Part shown: positions 12,168 to 21,088 of the stretch, piece after piece
How the letters are laid out: each line of letters starts with the position of its first letter
Numbering within the stretch: the first letter of the stretch is position 1
NCBI RefSeq assembly: GCF_016862675.1
Contig: NZ_BONK01000016.1
Location: forward strand, 1-64,000
Direction: 5' to 3'
Source: Cellulomonas chitinilytica
GTDB lineage: Bacteria; Actinomycetota; Actinomycetes; Actinomycetales; Cellulomonadaceae
DNA: 64,000 nt
The notes under the pieces: generated by a model
Database searches by the model: none
Told to the model about the DNA's origin: nothing
What the model saw: only the letters and a program-made list of their open reading frames with translations
Translations under genes and position numbers: made by a program

Positions 12168-13184
12168 ATGACGACGGGCGCGTCGGTCGTTGCGTTCGAC
12201 GTGCGCGCCATCATCGCCACCGCCGCGGGCGGTCCCGAGGTCCTGCAGGCCACCGACGTCCCCGACCCCCGGCCCGGGCCGGGCGAGGTCCTCGTCCGCG
12301 TCGCGGCGGCCGGGGTCAACTTCATCGACACCTACAAGCGCTCCGGCATCTACGCGATGCCGTTCCCGCACGTCGTGGGAGCCGAGGGCGGCGGCGAGGT
12401 CGTCGCGGTCGGCGCCGACGTCACGACCCTCGCGGTCGGCGACCGGGTCGCCTGGGCGTCCGCACCCGGCTCCTACGCCGAGCTCGTCGTCGTGCGGGAG
12501 GACGCCGCGCTCGTCGTCCCCGCCGACGTCAGCGACGAGGTGGCCGCGGCGCTCCCGCTGCAGGGCCTCACCGCGCACTACCTCGTCGCGTCCACGTTCC
12601 CCGTCGCCGCCGGTCAGGACGTGCTCCTGCACGCCGCCGCCGGGGGCGTCGGGCTCCTGCTCACCCAGCTCGCCGCCCAGCGCGGTGCGCGCGTCATCGC
12701 GACCGTCGGGACCGACGAGAAGGAACGCATCGCGCGCGCCGCGGGCGCGGCGGAGATCATCCGGTACCGCGAGCTCGACGACCTCACCACCGAGCTGCCG
12801 GCCCGGGTCCGCGACCTGACCGCCGGGCGCGGCGTCGACGTCGCCTACGACTCCGTGGGCAAGGACACGTTCGACGCGTCGCTGGCCTCGGTCGCCCGAC
12901 GAGGGATGCTGGTGCTCTTCGGGGCCTCGTCCGGTCCCGTCCCCCCGGTCGACCCGCAGCGGCTCAACGCCGCCGGGTCGGTGTTCCTCACCCGCCCGAC
13001 GCTCGGCGACTACATCGCGACGCGCGACGAGCTCACCTGGCGCTCGACCGAGCTGTTCGACGCGGTCCGTGCCGGCACGCTCGACGTGCGCGTCGGCGCC
13101 ACGTACCCGCTGGCCGACGCGGCCGACGCCCACCGCGCCCTCGAAGGGCGTGCCACCACCGGAAAGGTCCTGCTGCTCCCGTGA
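12168..13184 (+). CDS. Quinone oxidoreductase-like zinc-free MDR protein
   Basis: Medium-chain dehydrogenase/reductase of the zeta-crystallin (NADPH:quinone reductase) type. Motifs: [28 protein letters not shown] and the NADPH-binding [14 protein letters not shown]. The structural-zinc cysteines of alcohol dehydrogenases are absent. The start is uncertain: ATG 12138, ATG 12168 and GTG 12201 are in frame and none has a clear ribosome site. GTG 12201 gives the classic family N-terminus ([14 protein letters not shown]). It is divergent from argC and heads a three-gene coupled unit. Confidence 0.88.
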   Translation: MTTGASVVAFDVRAIIATAAGGPEVLQATDVPDPRPGPGEVLVRVAAAGVNFIDTYKRSGIYAMPFPHVVGAEGGGEVVAVGADVTTLAVGDRVAWASAPGSYAELVVVREDAALVVPADVSDEVAAALPLQGLTAHYLVASTFPVAAGQDVLLHAAAGGVGLLLTQLAAQRGARVIATVGTDEKERIARAAGAAEIIRYRELDDLTTELPARVRDLTAGRGVDVAYDSVGKDTFDASLASVARRGMLVLFGASSGPVPPVDPQRLNAAGSVFLTRPTLGDYIATRDELTWRSTELFDAVRAGTLDVRVGATYPLADAADAHRALEGRATTGKVLLLP

Positions 13185-13954
13185 CCTCTGTGCTCCCCCT
13201 GACCACGGCCCTCGCCCCGACCCGCACGCTGCAGGTCGAGGTGTGGTCCGACATCGCCTGCCCCTGGTGCTACATCGGCAAGCGCCGCTTCGCCGCCGCG
13301 CTCGACGCGTTCCCGCACCGCCGGCACGTCGAGGTGACCTGGCGTTCCTACGAGCTGTCCCCGCACACCCCCGCCGGGCCGGGACGGCCCGAGATCGACG
13401 CGCTCGTCGAGCACAAGGGCATCCCCCGGGACCAGGTGCGGCAGATGTTCGCGCACGTCGCGACCGTCGCCGCCGGCGAAGGCCTCGTGTTCGACTTCGA
13501 CCGCGCGCTCGCCGCGAACACGTTCGACGGGCACCGGCTCCTGCACGTCGCACGTGAGGTCGGAGGCGCCGACCTGGTCGAGGCACTGATCGAGAAGGTG
13601 TTCGACGCGCACTTCTCGCAGGGCGCCGACCTCGGCGACCACGAGACGCTCGTGCGGCTCGCGCGCGAGGCCGGGTTCGCGCAGGCGGGCCTCGACGACG
13701 ACGACGTCCGGACGGTGCTCGACGGCGACCGCGCCGCCGACGACGTGCGGCGCGACGAGGCCGAGGCCCGGGCCCTCGGCGTCAACGGCGTGCCGTTCTT
13801 CGTCGTCGACCGCCGGGTCGCCGTGTCCGGCGCGCAGCCCGCCGAGGTGTTCACGCAGCTCCTCGAAGCCGGATGGCGCGAGGCGAACCCGCTCGCCGTG
13901 CTCGCGGGCGACCCCGACGCCGAGGCGTGCACCGACGACAGCTGCGCGGTGTGA
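13181..13954 (+). CDS. DsbA family oxidoreductase (FrnE-like)
   Basis: 257 residues. The thioredoxin-fold active site CPWC sits near residue 24 in VWSDIACPWCYIGKRR, as in FrnE/2-hydroxychromene-isomerase-like DsbA proteins. The conserved cis-Pro region is GVNGVPFFVVD. There is no signal peptide, so it acts in the cytosol. A C-terminal CTDDSC adds a second CxxxxC pair. The GTG start overlaps the upstream stop (GTGA), and the gene's own stop overlaps the next GTG in the same way. The partner is unknown; linkage to a quinone reductase suggests redox or oxidative-stress work (inference). Confidence 0.88.
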   Translation: MTSVLPLTTALAPTRTLQVEVWSDIACPWCYIGKRRFAAALDAFPHRRHVEVTWRSYELSPHTPAGPGRPEIDALVEHKGIPRDQVRQMFAHVATVAAGEGLVFDFDRALAANTFDGHRLLHVAREVGGADLVEALIEKVFDAHFSQGADLGDHETLVRLAREAGFAQAGLDDDDVRTVLDGDRAADDVRRDEAEARALGVNGVPFFVVDRRVAVSGAQPAEVFTQLLEAGWREANPLAVLAGDPDAEACTDDSCAV

Positions 13955-14451
13955 GCACCCGGCTGCGGTCCGTCACCGTCGCCGACGTGCCGGCCCTCGC
14001 CGCGCTCAACGACGACGCCGTGCCCGCCGTCAACGCGCTCGGCGCGGACGGGCTCGCCGCCCATGTCCCGGCGTGCGACCTCGCGCTGGTCGCCGACGGC
14101 GACGACGGGCCGCTCGGGTTCCTGCTGGCGCTCGCACCGGGCGCCGCGTACGCGTCCGAGAACTACCGGTGGTTCTCCGAGCACGTCCCCGGCTCGCTGT
14201 ACGTCGACCGCGTCGTCGTCGCGCCGCACGCCCACGGACGCGGCATCGGACGGCTCCTGTACGCCGCCGTCGACGAGCGGGCACGCGAGCTCGGGCTGGC
14301 GACCGTGACCTGCGAGGTCAACCTCGACCCGCCGAACCCGGGGTCGCTCGCCTTCCACACGCGGCTGGGCTTCGGCCCGGTCGGCGAGCAGGTCACCAAG
14401 GGCGGCTCCGTGCGCGTCGCGCTGCTGGCGAAGGACGTCTCCCCCGCCTGA
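13951..14451 (+). CDS. GNAT family N-acetyltransferase
   Basis: 166 residues. The acetyl-CoA site is visible as VDRVVVAPHAHGRGIGRLLYAAV (R-G-x-G-R), followed by the C-terminal strand block SLAFHTRLGFGPVGEQ. The substrate is unknown. The GTG start overlaps the preceding stop (GTGA), making it the last gene of the plus-strand trio. It ends 5 nt from the end of the convergent FHA gene. Confidence 0.85.
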   Translation: MSTRLRSVTVADVPALAALNDDAVPAVNALGADGLAAHVPACDLALVADGDDGPLGFLLALAPGAAYASENYRWFSEHVPGSLYVDRVVVAPHAHGRGIGRLLYAAVDERARELGLATVTCEVNLDPPNPGSLAFHTRLGFGPVGEQVTKGGSVRVALLAKDVSPA

Positions 14452-14456
14452 CGGCG

Positions 14457-15233
14457 TCACACCTCGTCGGGCAGCGCCTTGCGGATGACGATCCGGGTCC
14501 ACGCGCCCACGTACAGGCGGTCGCCGTCCTGCAGCTCGCGCCGCTGACCGGGCGGGATCGGCTGCGTCGGGATCGGGTCGCCGACCCGGCTGACGTACGT
14601 GCCGTTCGACGAGTCGAGGTCCTCGACCCACCAGCGCTGGCCGTCCGTGTTCAGCTGGCACTGCCGGCGCGACACGCCCGAGTCCGCCCCGCAGTCGACC
14701 TTCGGGTGGATGTTGCGCGACACCGACGGGCGTCCGACCAGCACGCTGCGCTCACGCAGCGGCACCAGCGCGGGCGGGCCCGGCGACGGGATGGGGTCCT
14801 CCGGCTTCTGCACCGCGTACCAGTCGGGGTCGACCCAGATCTCCGCGACCCACTGGTCCGGGCCCGCCGGGGGCGGGGTGTCGAGCCCGGCGGGCGCGGG
14901 GACCACCGGGGTCGGGGCCGACTGCGCCGGGCCCGGAGACGGCGCGGCGACGGCCGGCGTCGGGGTTGACGACGGTGTGGCGGGCGGTGTGGCGGGCGTG
15001 GCGGGCGGGGGCGCAGGCACCGGGAGCGACCCCGTCGTGAAGTCGTACCCGCAGTTCTCGCAGAACAGCGCGCCCGCGGCGGCGGGAGCCCCGCAGTGCG
15101 CGCACGTGCTCGGTGCCGACGCCGCCGGCGTCGCGACCGGTGCCGGCGCCGCGGCGTCGAGCGGTGCACCGCACACGTCGCAGTAGTCGGTCGCCTGCGA
15201 CGTGTGGCCCTGCGGGCAGACGACCGGGCTCAT
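14457..15233 (-). CDS. FHA domain protein with zinc-ribbon N-terminus
   Basis: 258 residues, cytosolic. Residues 1-62 hold two zinc-ribbon-like units (Cys 6, 18, 21 and Cys 44, 47, 58, 61). A Pro/Ala/Thr linker of about 60 residues follows. A C-terminal FHA domain (about 160-255) has GRPS at 167-170, SRR at 188-190 and DSSNGTYV near 207-214, the phosphothreonine-binding signature. It is the last gene of the PknG cluster, overlapping the VWA stop (ATGA). It lacks the short ET-type N-terminus of GarA, so it is not that PknG substrate; a reader of phosphorylated cluster members is the simplest guess. Confidence 0.85.
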   Translation of the reverse strand: MSPVVCPQGHTSQATDYCDVCGAPLDAAAPAPVATPAASAPSTCAHCGAPAAAGALFCENCGYDFTTGSLPVPAPPPATPATPPATPSSTPTPAVAAPSPGPAQSAPTPVVPAPAGLDTPPPAGPDQWVAEIWVDPDWYAVQKPEDPIPSPGPPALVPLRERSVLVGRPSVSRNIHPKVDCGADSGVSRRQCQLNTDGQRWWVEDLDSSNGTYVSRVGDPIPTQPIPPGQRRELQDGDRLYVGAWTRIVIRKALPDEV

Positions 15234-16507
15234 CGGCGCACCCGCGTGGTCTTCGTCGAGGCGGTGTCCAGCGCCATCTCGTCGAGCTTGGCGGCGTTCC
15301 GCTTGAGCCGGACCGTGCCCTTCTCCTCGTCGTCGATCTCCACCACGCGCCGCAGCCGCGACGTCGCCTCCTCGTTGCCCGTCTCCGCCGCGAGCTGGAC
15401 GGCGCGGCCCAGCTTGACCGTCGCCGTCGCCTCGTCCCCCGCGGCCTTCGCGGCCAGCCCCTCCTGGATGACAGACGCGAGCTCGGCCTGGCCTGTGTAG
15501 TGGGCCACCTCGGGGCTGATGCGCGCCGAGAGCGCGTCGTCGTCCGTCCACCGGGCCTTGACCAGCCCCGACGTGAGGACCTCTCCCCCGACGGCGACCT
15601 GCACGCGCGCCGCGAGCTGCTCCGAGCCGACCGGCTTCGACGCGACCCGGACCGCCACGTGGTAGTCGCGGGACTCGTCGCCCCACGACCCCGTCGCGTA
15701 CGCGCCCGTGAGCGCGTTGACCTCCGTCCGACGCGTCGTGAGGTCCTCGACGGTCGGGGCCACCTGGCGCACGAACAGGACCTGCGCCCCCTGCGGGGCC
15801 CACACGCGCAGCTCGGCCGAGGCCACACCGCGCGCCATCGACGTCTGGACGATCCGGCGGAAGTCCTCGGCGATGTCGGCCGGGTCCGCGATCAGGTCGA
15901 CGGTGCCGAGCAGCGCCGTCGAGATCTCCCGCAGCTCGTCGACCTCCCAGTGCTCGCCGACGCCGCGCGCGTCGCACTGGAAGTGCCCGGTGAGGTCCCG
16001 GACCGCGCGCGACAGCTCGGTGCGCGCCTCCGACTCGTTCTTCCCGTCCGTGAGGAGCACGGCGTGACGCTGCGTCGCCTGCGGGACGGTCGCGAAGATG
16101 ATGTCCGCCAGCCGCAGCCACGTGCTCATCGCCGTGCCGCCCGACGACCGGATGCCCGAGATCGCCTGCTTCGCGTCGGACCGCGCCCGGTCGTCCATCG
16201 GCACCATCGCGACCGCCCAGTTCGGCAGCGGGAACACCCGCTGCGCGACGTGGCTGCCGCCGATCACCGCGAAGAACGTGCCGTCGGGGATCTGGTCGAT
16301 CGCGACCTGGGCGGCGTGCTTCGCGGCGGCGAGGTTCGCGCCCTCCATCGAGCCCGACGTGTCGATGATGACGATCTCCGCGACGCCACCCTGGGCCGCC
16401 CCCGCGGGACCCGCTCCGGCCGCGGTGACCGTGACGATCGCGTGCACGTCCGTGGCACCGTCGGACAGGAACTCGTTCTGGAAGACCTCGGTGCGGAACT
16501 CGGCCAC
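15230..16507 (-). CDS. VWA domain protein
   Basis: 425 residues, GTG start, no signal peptide or membrane segment. The von Willebrand A domain starts near residue 43: the MIDAS motif DTSGS is at 49-53, with a later Thr in GGTAMS and Asp in LLTDGKNES. The second half (about 240-425) is a beta-rich part followed by a helical acidic tail. Such intracellular VWA proteins act as metal-dependent protein-docking scaffolds. It lies between the phosphatase (17-nt gap) and the FHA protein (ATGA overlap). Confidence 0.85.
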   Translation of the reverse strand: MAEFRTEVFQNEFLSDGATDVHAIVTVTAAGAGPAGAAQGGVAEIVIIDTSGSMEGANLAAAKHAAQVAIDQIPDGTFFAVIGGSHVAQRVFPLPNWAVAMVPMDDRARSDAKQAISGIRSSGGTAMSTWLRLADIIFATVPQATQRHAVLLTDGKNESEARTELSRAVRDLTGHFQCDARGVGEHWEVDELREISTALLGTVDLIADPADIAEDFRRIVQTSMARGVASAELRVWAPQGAQVLFVRQVAPTVEDLTTRRTEVNALTGAYATGSWGDESRDYHVAVRVASKPVGSEQLAARVQVAVGGEVLTSGLVKARWTDDDALSARISPEVAHYTGQAELASVIQEGLAAKAAGDEATATVKLGRAVQLAAETGNEEATSRLRRVVEIDDEEKGTVRLKRNAAKLDEMALDTASTKTTRVRR

Positions 16508-16524
16508 GGTGGCTCCTTCGTCGA

Positions 16525-17658
16525 TCAGCGGTCGGTCGGGTCGAGGTCGGGGCGCGAGGCGGGCGGCGGTGCGGCCTCGACGTTTGCGGCGGACCCGGTC
16601 GGCTCCGCCTGGAGGCTATCGCCCGTCGGGCGCGCCAGCGCCACGGTGATGTTGTCGTGGCCGCCCTGGGCGTTCGCCCACGTCACGAGCTCTGCCGCGA
16701 TCGCGTCGGGCGCCGACCCGACCCTCGCCTCGACGTCCCGGACGAGGGCGTCGAGGTCGGCCGCCTCCGAGCAGTAGTTCCACAGGCCGTCCGAGCAGAC
16801 CAGCACCCAGCCGGGACCCTGGGTCCGGGTCGCCGTGGTCTGCGGGACGACGTCGGGGGCGTCCGGCCCGAGCCACCGGGTGATCGCGTGCGCCGTCGGC
16901 GACGACTCCGCCTGGGCGCGCGGCACCCCGCGGGCGATCAGCTCGTTCGCCCCGGAGTCGTCCGCGCTGAGCTGCCGGGGCGTGCCTGCGTCGGGCAGCC
17001 AGTACGTCCGGGAGTCGCCGAGCCAGCCGGTCACGACGAGGGGTCCGTCGACCACGGCGGCGACGAACGTGCACGAGGGCGGCTCGGCCCGTCCCGCCCG
17101 GTCGCCGACCGCACCGCGGATCGCCGCGTCCGCCGCGGCGGCGGCGTCGACGAGGAGGGCCGACCACGCCGCCGGGCGGGCCGCCTCGGTGACGGTCGCG
17201 GGCACCGCCCCGGCCGCCAGGACGTCCCGGGCGGCGCGGGCCGCGGCGAGGCTGGCGAGGTCGGAGTCCGGTGCGCTCGAGACGCCGTCGCACACGACGA
17301 GCGCCGTGAGCGCACCGTCGGCGTGCAGCGCCATCGCGTCCTCGTTCCGGGCGTGCCGCCGCCCGCGGTCGCACACGCCGCCGACGTGCGGGGCCGGGCG
17401 CTCGGACCAGTGGTCACGCTCGCTCACCGCGAGCGCCCCGCACTGCTCGCAGTACCCGTCGGCCGCGACGACCCCGCCGCACGAGCGGCACGGGGCGCCC
17501 GCACCGTCGGCGGCGGAAGGCTCGGGCGACGGCTGGGGCGACGGCTCGGGCGACGGTTCGGCGGGCGCCGCAGGTGCGACGAGCGCGGCACCGCACCCCT
17601 CGCAGAACCGGTCGGAGTCGTGCACCGCGGCACCGCAGGCCGGGCACGCCACGCTCAC
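16525..17658 (-). CDS. PP2C-type Ser/Thr phosphatase with zinc-ribbon N-terminus
   Basis: 377 residues. Two zinc-ribbon-like units (CPAC...CEGC at 5-22 and CRSC...CEQC), separated by a Pro-rich linker of SPEPSPQP type, precede a PPM/PP2C catalytic domain. Metal-binding and catalytic motifs are RHARNEDA, VVCDGVSSAPDSD, GWLGDSRTYW, LVCSDGLWNY and GGHDNITVAL. No membrane segment is seen. I chose GTG 17658, which overlaps the kinase stop (GTGA), over GTG 17670. It is the natural antagonist of the PknG-like kinase just upstream. Confidence 0.93.
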   Translation of the reverse strand: MSVACPACGAAVHDSDRFCEGCGAALVAPAAPAEPSPEPSPQPSPEPSAADGAGAPCRSCGGVVAADGYCEQCGALAVSERDHWSERPAPHVGGVCDRGRRHARNEDAMALHADGALTALVVCDGVSSAPDSDLASLAAARAARDVLAAGAVPATVTEAARPAAWSALLVDAAAAADAAIRGAVGDRAGRAEPPSCTFVAAVVDGPLVVTGWLGDSRTYWLPDAGTPRQLSADDSGANELIARGVPRAQAESSPTAHAITRWLGPDAPDVVPQTTATRTQGPGWVLVCSDGLWNYCSEAADLDALVRDVEARVGSAPDAIAAELVTWANAQGGHDNITVALARPTGDSLQAEPTGSAANVEAAPPPASRPDLDPTDR

Positions 17659-19964
17659 CACGTGGTCCACCGGCGCACCTCGTTCGCGCGGTCGACGAGG
17701 CCGATCCGCTCGTCGGGCGACTCGGTGAGGTCGGCGAGACGACGGAACGCGTCCTCGAGCGCGTCCCGCAGCTCGGGCTCACGTGCGGGCACGCCGTCGA
17801 TCGTCACGGTCGTGGACGGCCCTTGCGTCAGCACCGTGCCGAGCGCCGAACCGAGCACGTCCACCTGCAGCACGGCCCGGTCGCGCGGCGCGATCGTCAC
17901 CGCCTGCACGCTGCGCAGCGCGTCCGCGAGCGCGGCCAGGTCGTCCTTCGACTCGGCCAGGAGCTGCGCACGCAGGACGCGCGCGTCGACGTAGGAGCTG
18001 CGGGTCGGCGTGACCAGGTCGAGCGCCGCGAGGGCGCCGTGCACGTCGCCGCGGGCGCGGCGGATCCGGGCGAGCCCGAACGCGGCGGGCGCGGTGTAGT
18101 TCGCGTCGGAGCGGGCGCACACGACGTACAGCGACTCCGCGATCTCGGGCTCGCCGCTCAGCTCGCACGCCGCGGCGAGGGCCAGCTTCGGGGCCAGCTC
18201 GCCGGGCACCTGCCCGTACACGGCGTTGAACGAGGCGCGGGCCGCGACCGGGTCGCCGGAGGCGAGCTGCGCGAGACCGCCGAGCCACGCCGCACGCCAC
18301 TCCCACGGGTCGTCCGCGAGGATCAGCCCGACCGCGTCCTGCAGCACGTCGGGTCGTGCGGCCTCGATCGCCGCTCCGGCCCGACGCAGGCGCACCTCGA
18401 CGGTGTCCTCGGGCGCGTCCGCCAGCACGGCGAGGCGCTGCACGGGGTCGCTCACGTTGACCCCCGCCAGCCAGCTCGCGGCCGGGTCGTTCGCGTCGAC
18501 GCGCAGCGCGGGCAGCTCGTCCCACGCCAGCGGACGGGTCGCCTGGTCGGACTGCGGCACCTCGAACAGCACGGACGCGGCCGAGTGCAGCGCCGGGCTG
18601 CCGTCGCCGCGGTCGGTCGCGACCACCTCGCGCAGCACGCCGAGGACCTGTGCGCGCAGCTCGTCGACGGTGCCGAACCGGTCCGCCGGGTCGAGCGCGC
18701 ACGCCTTCGCGAGCAGCCGGTAGAAGGAGTCGTACCGCTGGAACACCGGGGTGTCCGCGACGTCGGGCAGCGACGCCGCGTACGTCGTGGTGTTGCCGCG
18801 GAAGTCGAGGACGAGCGTCGCGAGGGTCCGGCCGATCGTGTAGATGTCCGACGCCACCGACGTCCCGACCTCGGGCACCTCGGGCGCCTGGTAGCCGACC
18901 GTGCCGAAGATCGCCGACTCGAGGTCGTCGACCCGCCGCACGCCGCCGAGGTCGATGAGCTTGACGGAGTCGCCCTGCTGGATCATGTTGTCCGGCTTGA
19001 AGTCGCAGAACAGCAGCCCGATGTCGTGCAGGTACGCGAAGGCGGGCAGGATCTCGAGCACGTACGCGAGGGCCTGGTCGACGGGCAGCGGGTCGTTGAC
19101 GCCGCCCGCGGCGTCGCGCCGCTGGCCGAGGATCTGCTTGAGCGACCGGCCCCCGACGAACTCCATGACGGTGTAGCCGGCGCCCTCGTGCATCGCGAAG
19201 TTGTAGATCTCGACGATGAGCGGGTGCTCGACCTCGGCGAGGAACTGCCGCTCGGCGATGGCCGCGGCGTACGCGTCCGGGTCGCCGGAGTTGAGCAGGC
19301 CCTTGAGCACGACCCAGCGGCCGGACACGTTCTGGTCCCGCGCCAGGTAGATCCACCCCAGGCCGCCGTGCGCGAGGCAGCCGACGACCTCGTACTGGCC
19401 GCCGACGAGGTCGCCGGGGGCGAGCCGGGGGGCGAAGTCGAACGCGTTGCCGCACTGCGGGCAGAACCCCTCGGTGCGACCGGGGGCACCGTCGCGCCCG
19501 CGGCCGACCTTCGCCCCGCACGCGGGGCAGAACCGCTTCGCCTCGGGCACGTGCGGGTCGGCCATCACGGAGCCGAGCGGGTCCGGGACGGGGGCGGGCG
19601 GGACCGTCGTCAGGCCCGCGCCGAGCCGGGCGCCGCGCAGCCGTGTCGACGAGGTGCCGACCCGGCGGGTCGTGCTCGACCCGGTCGCGGCGGTGCGGGC
19701 CGACCCGAGCGCCGCGGTCGCGAGCCGGCTCGAGCTGGTGCGGCCGGTGCGCGTCGACTGCTCCGAGCCCGGCTCGGCCGCCGCCGCGCCGCGGTCCGGC
19801 TGCGCCTGCGCGAACCCGGTGCCGAGGAGCGTGGTCGCCGACGCGGGCGCCGACGTGCCCGACGACGGGGCGGTGGGCGCCTGGGGCGACCCGCAGACGT
19901 CGCAGTACCCGTCCTCGTAGGTTCCGGTGCACCCGAGCTCGGTGCAGGAGACGGCGGTCGTCAT
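17655..19964 (-). CDS. pknG: PknG-type Ser/Thr protein kinase
   Basis: 769 residues, close to mycobacterial PknG (about 750). The N-terminus has zinc-ribbon cysteines (CTELGC...CDVC), a Ser/Thr/Arg-rich stretch at 68-115 that could hold autophosphorylation sites, and a rubredoxin-like CPAC...CPQC pair (146-171). The kinase domain spans about 188-450: glycine loop LAHGGLGWIY, Lys in VVLKG (221), catalytic loop CDFKPDN (Asp 321) and DLG (338). The C-terminal half is TPR-like helical repeats. No membrane segment. ATG 19964 overlaps the previous stop. In mycobacteria PknG controls glutamate metabolism with GlnX and GlnH, and both are encoded here. Confidence 0.95.
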   Translation of the reverse strand: MTTAVSCTELGCTGTYEDGYCDVCGSPQAPTAPSSGTSAPASATTLLGTGFAQAQPDRGAAAAEPGSEQSTRTGRTSSSRLATAALGSARTAATGSSTTRRVGTSSTRLRGARLGAGLTTVPPAPVPDPLGSVMADPHVPEAKRFCPACGAKVGRGRDGAPGRTEGFCPQCGNAFDFAPRLAPGDLVGGQYEVVGCLAHGGLGWIYLARDQNVSGRWVVLKGLLNSGDPDAYAAAIAERQFLAEVEHPLIVEIYNFAMHEGAGYTVMEFVGGRSLKQILGQRRDAAGGVNDPLPVDQALAYVLEILPAFAYLHDIGLLFCDFKPDNMIQQGDSVKLIDLGGVRRVDDLESAIFGTVGYQAPEVPEVGTSVASDIYTIGRTLATLVLDFRGNTTTYAASLPDVADTPVFQRYDSFYRLLAKACALDPADRFGTVDELRAQVLGVLREVVATDRGDGSPALHSAASVLFEVPQSDQATRPLAWDELPALRVDANDPAASWLAGVNVSDPVQRLAVLADAPEDTVEVRLRRAGAAIEAARPDVLQDAVGLILADDPWEWRAAWLGGLAQLASGDPVAARASFNAVYGQVPGELAPKLALAAACELSGEPEIAESLYVVCARSDANYTAPAAFGLARIRRARGDVHGALAALDLVTPTRSSYVDARVLRAQLLAESKDDLAALADALRSVQAVTIAPRDRAVLQVDVLGSALGTVLTQGPSTTVTIDGVPAREPELRDALEDAFRRLADLTESPDERIGLVDRANEVRRWTTW

Positions 19965-21088
19965 CGTCGGGTCCCTTCCGGCCCCGGGTGGGGCAGGTCG
20001 CGCGTGAGGTACAGGTACTGCTCGACGAGGTAGCGCGACTGGTCGACGTCGCAGGGAGTCTGCTCGACCGCCGTCCGCGCCTCCTCGTAGCCGGCCCGGA
20101 CGGTCGGCGACGCGCTGCGGCCGTTCACGTCGGCCGCCGCGCGCGCCTGCTCGAGCCGGTAGCGCAGCTCGGCACGCTCGCGCAGCGGTGCGCTGTACGC
20201 GTCGGCGACGGCGTCGAACGCTCGCTGCACCGCGCCGAGCCGGTCCACGTAGGCGTCGAGCTCGGTGCGGGTCTCCGGCGGCGGCCCCAGCCGGGACACG
20301 TCGGGGACGGCGAGCTTCGGCGGCCGGACCACCTCGCGGCGGCACCGGTCGGCCAGGTCGTGCAACGTCGGCTCGCGGGTCTCGAGCGCGTCGAGCGTGG
20401 CCCGGGCCGCTGCGCGGCCGGTGACGAGCGTCCGGCGCTGGGACACCTGCACGATGAGGTCGCGCTCCGCGCGGGCCGTCGCCGCCTCGAGCTCGGCGAG
20501 CGGGCCGCCGACGTCCGCTCCGCGCGCGGCCTGCTCGACGAGCCGACGCTCCCGTTCGCGCAGGGCGGCGACGGCGGCCAGTGGCTCGGCCTCGACGCCG
20601 GCGAGGTCCTCGCACCGCACGAGGGCTGCGCGCAGCTCACGGAGCCGGGCGACGTCGTCGGCGGTGCTCGGGTCGAACGCGAGGCGCACCCGGACCTGGC
20701 CGATCATCGCGTCGCACAGCGTGACGGCCTCGACGAGCGAGACGAGCGCCGAACCGAGACCCGAGTCGAGGCGGCCCCAGACGAGCTGCGACATCTTCTC
20801 GCGGGCCACCGCGTCGGCCCTGCCCGCGTCCCACACCGCCACGAGCTCGTCGGTGCGCGTGCGGATCGCCTGCCACATCGTCAGCGCCAGCACGAGGTCG
20901 GGGGTCAGCGAGTCGCCCGCGCTCGACCCCTGCGCCGCCGTGTCGAGGCGGTCGAGCTCCGCCCTGCGGTCCGTCAGCCACCGCTCGAGGCCCGCCAGGT
21001 ACGCGGCGAGCTCCTGGGTGGGGGCGGCCTCGCCGAGCCGGCCCGGGGCCGACGGTGCCGCCACGCGGCCCGACATGGTGCCGGTCAC
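19961..21088 (-). CDS. Coiled-coil protein of unknown function in pknG cluster
   Basis: 375 residues, almost entirely helical and rich in Ala, Glu, Arg and Leu with heptad-like stretches (for example around LAELEAATARAERDLIVQV). No signal peptide, membrane segment or catalytic motif is visible. The C-terminus has VEQYLYLTRDLPHPG. The GTG start overlaps the glnH stop (GTGA) and its stop overlaps the pknG ATG (ATGA), so it is strictly coupled to both. It could bridge the membrane sensor and the kinase, but that is only position-based inference. Confidence 0.75.
   Translation of the reverse strand: MTGTMSGRVAAPSAPGRLGEAAPTQELAAYLAGLERWLTDRRAELDRLDTAAQGSSAGDSLTPDLVLALTMWQAIRTRTDELVAVWDAGRADAVAREKMSQLVWGRLDSGLGSALVSLVEAVTLCDAMIGQVRVRLAFDPSTADDVARLRELRAALVRCEDLAGVEAEPLAAVAALRERERRLVEQAARGADVGGPLAELEAATARAERDLIVQVSQRRTLVTGRAAARATLDALETREPTLHDLADRCRREVVRPPKLAVPDVSRLGPPPETRTELDAYVDRLGAVQRAFDAVADAYSAPLRERAELRYRLEQARAAADVNGRSASPTVRAGYEEARTAVEQTPCDVDQSRYLVEQYLYLTRDLPHPGPEGTRR

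Noticed and set aside
14457-15233. FHA protein as GarA
   Set aside because: GarA is about 160 residues with an N-terminal ETTS-type phosphosite; this protein has zinc ribbons and a Pro-rich linker instead.
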